A stretch of 39,137 bases of DNA, from NCBI GenBank assembly GCA_017515595.1, contig JAFWFL010000110.1, positions 1 to 39,137 on the forward strand, given 5' to 3'. The notes under the pieces are model-generated. The model searched no databases, was not told the origin of the DNA, and saw nothing but the letters and a program-made list of their open reading frames with translations. The position numbers and the translations under genes were made by a program. Within the stretch, counting starts at the first letter, position 1; every line of letters begins with the position of its first letter. The stretch is from Coriobacteriales bacterium. Its GTDB lineage: Bacteria; Actinomycetota; Coriobacteriia; Coriobacteriales; UMGS124. Below, piece after piece: positions 33,513 to 39,137 of this stretch.

Positions 33513-34082
33513 TTAGTATCCGAGCTTTGCCATGAGCAGACTTCCGTTCGTATTAAGCCATTTGCGCTGCTCTTTGTAGTTGGGCATAATGCGCTCAACT
33601 TCTGCCCAAAAGCGGGTGGAATGGTTCATTTCTTTGCGATGGCAGAGTTCATGAATGACCACATAGTTGCGCACATCCTCAGGCGCGAGCATGAGAAGTA
33701 CATTAAAGTTAAGATTACCTTTTCCTGAGCAGCTGCCCCAGAGTGTTTTTTGTGCTCTGATGGTAATGCGGCCATAAGTGACACCCAGCAGAGACGCATA
33801 GTGCTGAACGCGCTCGGGCAGGTCTTTGCTTGCCTGGTTGGCCAGCTCTTGTAATTCCTGACTTGTAAGGTGCGTAACCTCGGATTTTGCCTGAGCCTTA
33901 GTCTTAACATCTTGGAGCATTTTGATAATTTTGTCCCGTTTTGATTCTATAAAACTGCGAATTTGTGCATCGCTTGCGCGCAGAGGAGCCCGGACAGTAA
34001 TTTTACCCGGTTCTTTAATTTGGATGGCAAGTGTCTTACGCTTGCTGCGAATGATTTCGATCGTAATATTCTCAATCTGCAT
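33513..34082 (-). CDS. YgjP-like zinc metallohydrolase (DUF45/M48-type)
   Basis: A 189-residue soluble protein. VVIHELCHRKEMNHSTRFW carries HExxH plus a second His, the metal site of the YgjP/SprT-like family. LWGSCSGKGNLNFN and the N-terminal IRSKRKTLAIQI are also conserved there. Its substrate is not known. AGGAG lies 3-4 bases before ATG 34082; a longer frame to 34151 would overlap trmL and is rejected. It follows trmL by 10 bases, so the two form an operon. Confidence 0.85.
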   Translation of the reverse strand: MQIENITIEIIRSKRKTLAIQIKEPGKITVRAPLRASDAQIRSFIESKRDKIIKMLQDVKTKAQAKSEVTHLTSQELQELANQASKDLPERVQHYASLLGVTYGRITIRAQKTLWGSCSGKGNLNFNVLLMLAPEDVRNYVVIHELCHRKEMNHSTRFWAEVERIMPNYKEQRKWLNTNGSLLMAKLGY

Positions 34083-34092
34083 AAACTCCTCT

Positions 34093-34704
34093 TTACATGC
34101 CTTGGAACCCGGTTTGCCGCAGAGCTTCATACAGAACAATTGCTGCGGCATTAGACAGATTGAGCGATGTTACCCAATTGGTGCGGTCATCTACAAAATT
34201 TCCTGCGACATCGCGGCGCAACTCAGGGTGGAGCTCACCGTATTGCGCCTGCCAATCGGCTGCATTCTCGAGTGCATGGCTGTCATCAAGCATGGGTATG
34301 CGCTCACACAATGCGGGATAGGTATCAATAAGTCCCCGGGAAAGTCCGCTGCTTTCTTTCCCGAAAATGAGCCAGTCGCCCTCGGTATAGGTGGCATCTG
34401 AATAAATGGTTGCACCGCGTTTGGTAAGCAGGTGAACACGCGGTAGAACAGGTGTACTTTGCGCCAGACGGTTTTGAAGCTCAAGGTCAATGGCGTTCTG
34501 CTCGAGAAACTCGTGCCAATTCTTATAACGTGTAACGTTGAGGCTTGACCAATATGCCATGCCCGCCCGTTTTAGAGAGTAGTCGTCAAGCAAGAACCCA
34601 AAAGGTCCAACCAGGTGTAAATGTGACCCGGTTATAACACAGGTGCGGCCAATATTGCCGGTATTCGAGGGTATCTCGGGCTCAACAAGTACTACATTAA
34701 ACAT
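34093..34704 (-). CDS. trmL: tRNA (cytidine/uridine-34-2'-O)-methyltransferase
   Basis: A SPOUT-fold enzyme that methylates the wobble ribose of certain leucine tRNAs using S-adenosylmethionine. The start MFNVVLVEPEIPSNTGNIGRTC is diagnostic, followed by LHLVGPFGF, LIFGKESSGL and the knot region SLNLSNAAAIVLYEALRQ. The 203 residues include an acidic insertion near 140-165 not found in the roughly 157-residue E. coli protein. AAGGAG lies 8 bases before the ATG. Confidence 0.92.
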   Translation of the reverse strand: MFNVVLVEPEIPSNTGNIGRTCVITGSHLHLVGPFGFLLDDYSLKRAGMAYWSSLNVTRYKNWHEFLEQNAIDLELQNRLAQSTPVLPRVHLLTKRGATIYSDATYTEGDWLIFGKESSGLSRGLIDTYPALCERIPMLDDSHALENAADWQAQYGELHPELRRDVAGNFVDDRTNWVTSLNLSNAAAIVLYEALRQTGFQGM

Positions 34705-34844
34705 CGCAAATGCTCCTTAAACGAAAACAGCTTTTGAGATTGTACCGCATTGATGCCAATGTTAACGCTTAATTGTGTGTATTCTTGGTTTATTAGCTGA
34801 GGACTCTGCAACCATAAATAATGTGTTACTATACCACGTTGCAA

Positions 34845-34919
34845 GCGGGCATCGCCAAGCGGTAAGGCAATGGCTTCCCAAGCCATTATTCGCGGGTTCG
34901 AATCCCGTTGCCCGCTCCA
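34845..34919 (+). tRNA. tRNA-Gly (anticodon CCC)
   Basis: Acceptor GCGGGCA pairs with TGCCCGC (34909-34915); the anticodon stem ATGGC/GCCAT encloses TTCCCAA, giving CCC. The T loop is GGGTTCGAATCCC. Discriminator T and an encoded CCA end at 34919. Confidence 0.97.
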
Positions 34920-34930
34920 GCGGCCATTAA

Positions 34931-35006
34931 GGGACGTTAGCTCAGCTGGTAGAGCAGAGGACTTTTAATCCTAAGGTCGAGGGTTCGATTCCCTCACGTC
35001 CCACCA
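34931..35006 (+). tRNA. tRNA-Lys (anticodon TTT)
   Basis: Acceptor GGGACGT pairs with ACGTCCC (34996-35002). The anticodon loop CTTTTAA gives TTT. AGGGTTCGATTCCCT is the T arm; A discriminator and encoded CCA end at 35006. It is 11 bases after tRNA-Gly, so both are probably one transcript. Confidence 0.97.
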
Positions 35007-35033
35007 TTAAAATACCTGCAAAAATGTATATAT

Positions 35034-35083
35034 TATAACATCGGAGCAGAGGTGAGAAGATGCACCTCTGCTCCAATGTTATA
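35034..35083. terminator. Long bidirectional hairpin after the tRNA pair
   Basis: TATAACAT-C-GGAGCAGAGGTG (35034-35054) pairs with CACCTCTGCTCC-A-ATGTTATA (35063-35083), one mismatch. It separates the tRNAs from the convergent repeat-protein gene. Confidence 0.75.
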
Positions 35084-35113
35084 TACTGAACGAAATTCTG
35101 TGACAGCTACATA

Positions 35114-38100
35114 CTATAGGTTTGTATTATCGTAAATGGTGTATACGTCTCCTGCTGTTTCGCTCCAGTAGCTGTAGTGGTTGACACCGTTTACGGTTAT
35201 GTAGTAGCGGTATCTGTACCAGTAGGTTTTGCCGAGTTCAAGCGATGGGAACAGGGTTGACATGGAGACTTCATCCTTGGTAGATAATACTGTTTTCCAT
35301 TCGCCGTCGTCGCCTTCTTTAACCGCATACTCATAGCCGGTAATGGGAAGATTCGAGTCATTGTAGGCTTTGAATTCGATTTTGCCCAGTCTGATAAGTC
35401 CCGGAGGCATTGTTGTGGGGGTAGCGGCGACAACCAGGTCAATTTCTGATTGCTGCTCAGGCGTAATGGTGGGAGTTTCTTCTTCATCCGCGAGTACAAT
35501 TCCCTGATACCAGACGCCGGAGTACGATTTCCCATTATAGGTGCAGGTAACCGTGACGTTGGGGCCCTGTGTGAAGGGATTTGTGCTTGGTGCAGTCTGA
35601 ACCGTAAGTTTGCAGCCGCCATCGCCCGTTAAGGCAAGCGATGTAAAGCTCACTTCAGCAAAATCGGTAATCAGCCAGGTATTGACCGGTACTTTTACCG
35701 AATGATCCCAGTTGTCATCCTCGGTCATATACAGGTAGAAGACCTTATCAGATGTCTCTTTGACCATGTATTTGGCGGTGTCTGCGGGTACCGTGGGCTC
35801 TTTAGGAGGTGTATCGACAGTTTCGTCTGTGGTAGACTCGGTTACCGAGACGGTTGTTTCTTGAGTGGGCTTTTTAGGTTCCTGAGACTCGCTGGTTGTG
35901 ACTGTAACCGTTGCTATGTCTTCATCACTGTAAGCATTCTGTTCCGTTTGGTTTCTGTGTCTGTTTTTGTCTTTGTCTTGTGAAGACGTTGTGGCAGTTT
36001 CGGTTTCGTTTGATGCCGTCTTAGTTGATGTTATGAGCGCGGTCTCGTTCTCTTTGCCGGACATTTTGAGGGTATGGCCGGTAGTGTCTTCGACTTGTCC
36101 TGCGACTTCAATGGTTCCGGCTGTCATAACAGAGGAGTACTGGCTGCTTGCAATAAAGTTTCCGCTTACAACCATATGATCAGCGGGATCTTCCATATAA
36201 AGCCTGCCCCAAACCGTCTTGTACGAACCATCCTCGTTCTTCTCGGCACTCTGAAGCAGGTAATCTCCGCCAATCTGAAGTGTTCCCTTATGGAAATAAA
36301 TATCGGCATCCAGCTGACGGAAGTTTCCGTTTACAGAGAGCTTGCCTCTATTCAAATCAACATCTGCCATCAACGCGCCTAAATCTCCCTTGATGACCAG
36401 TCTCTTGCCGTTGAGATCGAGGTCTTTCCAGATTTTCTCAACGGAGCCGGCGATAATGACATTTTCGGTGAGCTGGTTAACTGCAAAGGTTTTAAAATGT
36501 ACGTTTTGATTCGACGTTCTGATAGATTGGAAGCATGAGTTGGTATTTGCAAACTCTACTGTCTGGGTTCCCTTCCCGTTAAAGACGGCTTTGTTGGTAC
36601 CGTAGCACCTCACGGTATTACCGGTGTAATCAGTGACGTTACCTGCAAATTCCATCTGACCCGCGCTCAGAACGGAGCTATAAGAACTTCTTGTTAGGAA
36701 GTTTTTGGAAACAACAAGGCGGTCCTTATCATTTTCCATAAACAAACGGCCATAACAATTCTTTTGTGTACCGTCATCATTCTTCTCGGTACTCTCGATG
36801 GTAAAGCTGCCGTCTACCCACAGGGTACCGCCATTGAAATAAATGGTGCCATCGGTCAGACAAAGATCCTTATTGGCAAAGAATTGCCCGCCGTTCAGGT
36901 TAATATCTGCGGAGACATTCTTTATGTTACCGTTGACAACCAACCACTTTCCGTTTAAATCAAGATCGTGCCAGATATTCTCGACATCGCCGTCCAGGTG
37001 AATACTCTCCGTGAGTTTATGTACGCCAAACTGCTTCATGGTTACGTAGTCATTGTAGGTTCCAATGGTTTCAAAGCAGGCAGAGCGGTTCTGAAGATCA
37101 ACCACTTGCCTTTTGGGATAGCCCGAGAACTCCACTTTATGACTTCCCGAGCATCTGAAGGTATTGCCGGTATAGTCAGTCACATTCCCCTTAAAGTCCA
37201 TAACGCCTGCACTTAATACAGACGAATAACTGCTTTTGGCCGAGAAGTTCCCGCCTACGATGAGCTTGTCTTTGACGTTTTCCATCATAAGCCGGCCATA
37301 GGAATTTGCCGGCGTTCCGTCATCGTTTTTCCCGGTACTCTCTATGAGGTAATCCCCGCCAACCTCGAGTGTGCCGCCCATAAAGTAGATGGTAGGATCA
37401 ACTTGCGTAAAGCTTCCCGATACCTTGAATATACCGCTGTTTAAATAGATATCTGCAGAAACTTTTTTTACACTGCCGTTGAGCTGGATTTGATAACCGT
37501 TGAGATCCAGTGTGTTCCAAATATCTTCGATGTTGCCAACCAAGAAAATATTCTCGGTCAGCTTGTTAATGCCCAGTTGCTTAAAGGTGACACTTTGGTT
37601 AATGGTTCTGATGCTTTGGAAGCATGCCGAGCTATTTTGCAGGTCAACCACCTGGTTGTTTCTGCCCGAGAAAACAGCCAGATGCTCTTTGGATCCGCGT
37701 ATGGTGTTCCCGGTGTAATCTGTAACGTTGCCTTTGAATTCCATAGTACCGGCAGTCAGAACAGATGAGTATTTGCTTTTGGCAAAGAAGTTCTTTCCCA
37801 CAATGAGCTTGTCGTTTTTGTTATCCATGCTAAGCAGGCCGTAAGAGGCTTGGGGTGTTTTGCCGTCTTCTTCTTTTTCACGGCTTTGAAGGTAATAGTT
37901 TCCATCTACCTGTAATGTTCCGCCGTTAAAATATATACAGGTGTCTCCTTGGTAGAAGTCACCGTTTACCACGAGGGTACCGCAGTTTAAGTCCATGTCT
38001 GCCGTAACGTTTTGAACGGTGCCCCTGATGGTCATCGTATATCCGTTCAGGTTCAGCTTCGTGTAGATATTCTCAACGTCTCCAAAAAGGGTTATTCCGT

Positions 38101-38830
38101 ATGTGAGTTTGTTAATGCCAAGCTGTTTAAATTGCACGCTGACGCTACCGGTAATAATTGATTCAAACGCGGCACCGTTTTGTAAATCAACGGTAACCAG
38201 CTGGGTATTCATAAAATTGGCCCGGTGTGTACCGGTTGCTCTGATGGTATTCCCTGTGTAATCAGTAACATTTCCCTTGAATTGCATCTCGCCTGCGGTC
38301 AGCTTGGAGGTATAGCTGCTTCTTGCCCAAAAGTCTTTTCCAATCCATATTTTATCTGCAGTGTTGTCCATGGTAATGGTACCGTAGGACGATTTTGGGA
38401 TGCCTGAGTCGTCCTTCTCGGTTCCTTCGATATAATAATTACCGGCAACCTGCAAAAGACCGGCGTTAATGTACATTGTTCCGTTTACCTGGTGCAAATC
38501 ACCTGCAATATATATTCTGCCGCCGGCCAGGTTTACATTTGCATCCATGAGAACGTTACCGGTAACGCTCAGCTGGCGGCCGTTGAGATTTATATCCGCC
38601 TTAATCACAAGGTCGCCGTCTATGTGTTTATCAGTCTCCAGCATGCCGCTTTGATCTATGGTTGTTGTCTGGCGGCCGTTGATAAATTCTGTGTTCATCT
38701 CGTCGCCTGCAGGCCAGTAGGCGGCCCATGCAGGCATACTGGCAATGAATCCAATGAGCAGCGCTATCAGGAATCCGGCTATTTGCCAAGTACGGTATTT
38801 GGTGTTGTGTTTGCGGTTGAATGCTATCAT
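35114..38830 (-). CDS. Large secreted protein with five tandem 179-residue repeats, function unknown
   Basis: A 1238-residue exported protein. Residues 1-37 are a Sec signal (WQIAGFLIALLIGFIASM, cut near AWA/AY). Five repeats begin at about residues 81, 260, 439, 618 and 797; the fifth is incomplete. Each starts LNGxxLxxxG, passes short glycine-rich beta strands (IYFNGGTLxVxGxYxIES), KNDDGTxxxSYGRLxMEN, and the strongly kept GNVTDYTGNT (repeats 1-4). The pattern suggests a beta-helix or solenoid. A Thr/Ser/Glu-rich linker (about 925-1010) leads to two C-terminal beta domains, the last Fn3-like (YWYRYRYYITVNGVNHYSYW). There is no LPxTG, dockerin or SLH motif. AGGAGG lies 7 bases before the ATG. 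It may be an adhesin or matrix protein; I do not recognise the family. Confidence 0.8.
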   Translation of the reverse strand: MIAFNRKHNTKYRTWQIAGFLIALLIGFIASMPAWAAYWPAGDEMNTEFINGRQTTTIDQSGMLETDKHIDGDLVIKADINLNGRQLSVTGNVLMDANVNLAGGRIYIAGDLHQVNGTMYINAGLLQVAGNYYIEGTEKDDSGIPKSSYGTITMDNTADKIWIGKDFWARSSYTSKLTAGEMQFKGNVTDYTGNTIRATGTHRANFMNTQLVTVDLQNGAAFESIITGSVSVQFKQLGINKLTYGITLFGDVENIYTKLNLNGYTMTIRGTVQNVTADMDLNCGTLVVNGDFYQGDTCIYFNGGTLQVDGNYYLQSREKEEDGKTPQASYGLLSMDNKNDKLIVGKNFFAKSKYSSVLTAGTMEFKGNVTDYTGNTIRGSKEHLAVFSGRNNQVVDLQNSSACFQSIRTINQSVTFKQLGINKLTENIFLVGNIEDIWNTLDLNGYQIQLNGSVKKVSADIYLNSGIFKVSGSFTQVDPTIYFMGGTLEVGGDYLIESTGKNDDGTPANSYGRLMMENVKDKLIVGGNFSAKSSYSSVLSAGVMDFKGNVTDYTGNTFRCSGSHKVEFSGYPKRQVVDLQNRSACFETIGTYNDYVTMKQFGVHKLTESIHLDGDVENIWHDLDLNGKWLVVNGNIKNVSADINLNGGQFFANKDLCLTDGTIYFNGGTLWVDGSFTIESTEKNDDGTQKNCYGRLFMENDKDRLVVSKNFLTRSSYSSVLSAGQMEFAGNVTDYTGNTVRCYGTNKAVFNGKGTQTVEFANTNSCFQSIRTSNQNVHFKTFAVNQLTENVIIAGSVEKIWKDLDLNGKRLVIKGDLGALMADVDLNRGKLSVNGNFRQLDADIYFHKGTLQIGGDYLLQSAEKNEDGSYKTVWGRLYMEDPADHMVVSGNFIASSQYSSVMTAGTIEVAGQVEDTTGHTLKMSGKENETALITSTKTASNETETATTSSQDKDKNRHRNQTEQNAYSDEDIATVTVTTSESQEPKKPTQETTVSVTESTTDETVDTPPKEPTVPADTAKYMVKETSDKVFYLYMTEDDNWDHSVKVPVNTWLITDFAEVSFTSLALTGDGGCKLTVQTAPSTNPFTQGPNVTVTCTYNGKSYSGVWYQGIVLADEEETPTITPEQQSEIDLVVAATPTTMPPGLIRLGKIEFKAYNDSNLPITGYEYAVKEGDDGEWKTVLSTKDEVSMSTLFPSLELGKTYWYRYRYYITVNGVNHYSYWSETAGDVYTIYDNTNL

Positions 38831-39000
38831 CTCTTTCCTCCTGTTAACAGCTGCGTGTCCACAGTAACGGCGGGGCAGAATATTCTTCTGCTTTATAACC
38901 TTTTATTATGACATGTGCACGTATTTGTTGCAACGATAGTACGGTAAACAGCACAGGTGCTGCCATTCAAGGAGAAATGGGAATTGGGGACGGTTCGGGA

Positions 39001-39137
39001 GTGCGGACAAAAAGTTGGACCAATTTAGGTTCTGATTGGAGTCCGCATGGTTTACAATGAATCCCTCAAAAATGAGGCAAAGTCCAGGTATGCTTCTGGC
39101 ATGTCGTTTAGAGGTATAGCCGCTCTTCCGGGGATGC
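39001..39137 (+). mobile_element. Left end of an IS3-like insertion sequence (cut by window end)
   Basis: GTGCGGACAAAAAGTTGGAC (39001-39020) has the look of an IS3/IS150-group terminal repeat, beginning TG. The transposase frame opens 27 bases further on. The right end and target duplication lie beyond the window. Confidence 0.6.
39047..39137 (+). CDS. IS3-like transposase, N-terminal helix-turn-helix part (partial)
   Basis: The visible 30 residues read MVYNESLKNEAKSRYASGMS, then FRGIAALPGM. This is the helix-turn-helix start of IS3/helix_turn_helix_28 transposase proteins. TTGGAG lies just upstream. It continues past the window. Confidence 0.6.
   Translation, partial: MVYNESLKNEAKSRYASGMSFRGIAALPGM

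Noticed and set aside
35114-38830. CRISPR-like or satellite repeats within the giant gene
   Set aside because: The DNA repeats are coding, about 537 bases long and diverged, in one long open frame.

Overview
This window reads as chromosomal DNA from an anaerobic actinobacterium of the class Coriobacteriia, probably Eggerthellaceae or a close relative. That placement is an inference. It rests on several Tat-exported FAD-dependent (fumarate/urocanate-reductase-like) oxidoreductases, Tat rather than lipoprotein signals on ABC binding proteins, moderate GC and good AAGGAGG ribosome sites. No 16S gene or other decisive marker is present.

Layout. 1-407 is the start of a MetQ/NlpA-type binding protein (minus strand, cut by the window edge). 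627-1661 is a class I DAHP synthase. 1897-10400 is a redox and regulatory region: a U32-like Cys-rich protein and a TetR regulator (plus), a free FMN-binding domain protein (minus), Tat flavoprotein 1, then a separate unit of a beta-sandwich-like unknown, a radical SAM/SPASM enzyme and Tat flavoprotein 2. A third, more ordinary Tat fumarate-reductase-like flavoprotein lies on the minus strand at 10504-12066. Next come a decayed fragment of an ATPase gene, an FMN riboswitch with its terminator, and the complete riboflavin operon ribD-ribE-ribBA-ribH (13066-16725). The riboflavin operon supplies the flavin these reductases need.

16737-24070 carries a secreted BspA-like leucine-rich repeat protein, a double-glycine leader peptide, a YczE-type membrane protein, an AAA ATPase and a DHA2-type MFS exporter. 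Three copies of a 119-121 bp inverted-repeat element are interspersed, and a fourth degenerate copy lies at about 31846. 24112-27335 is a FecE/FecC/Fe-binding-protein ABC importer on the minus strand, with palindromes over its promoter. 27336-28073 is a long gene-free stretch with two terminators.

28074-34704 holds thrS (lacking a TGS domain), a class III fructose-1,6-bisphosphatase, pncB, a YgjP-like metallohydrolase and trmL. tRNA-Gly(CCC) and tRNA-Lys(TTT) follow. 35114-38830 encodes a 1238-residue secreted protein with five tandem repeats of about 179 residues. The last 137 bases are the left end of an IS3-like insertion sequence.

The three observations most worth following are: (1) the flavoprotein / unknown / radical SAM-SPASM / flavoprotein cluster; (2) a 9-mer, TTCTCGGCA, found 17 times by eye on the two strands where about 0.3 would be expected, and enriched between genes, like a DNA uptake or similar genome-wide signal; (3) the inverted-repeat element family that carries this 9-mer in its centre.
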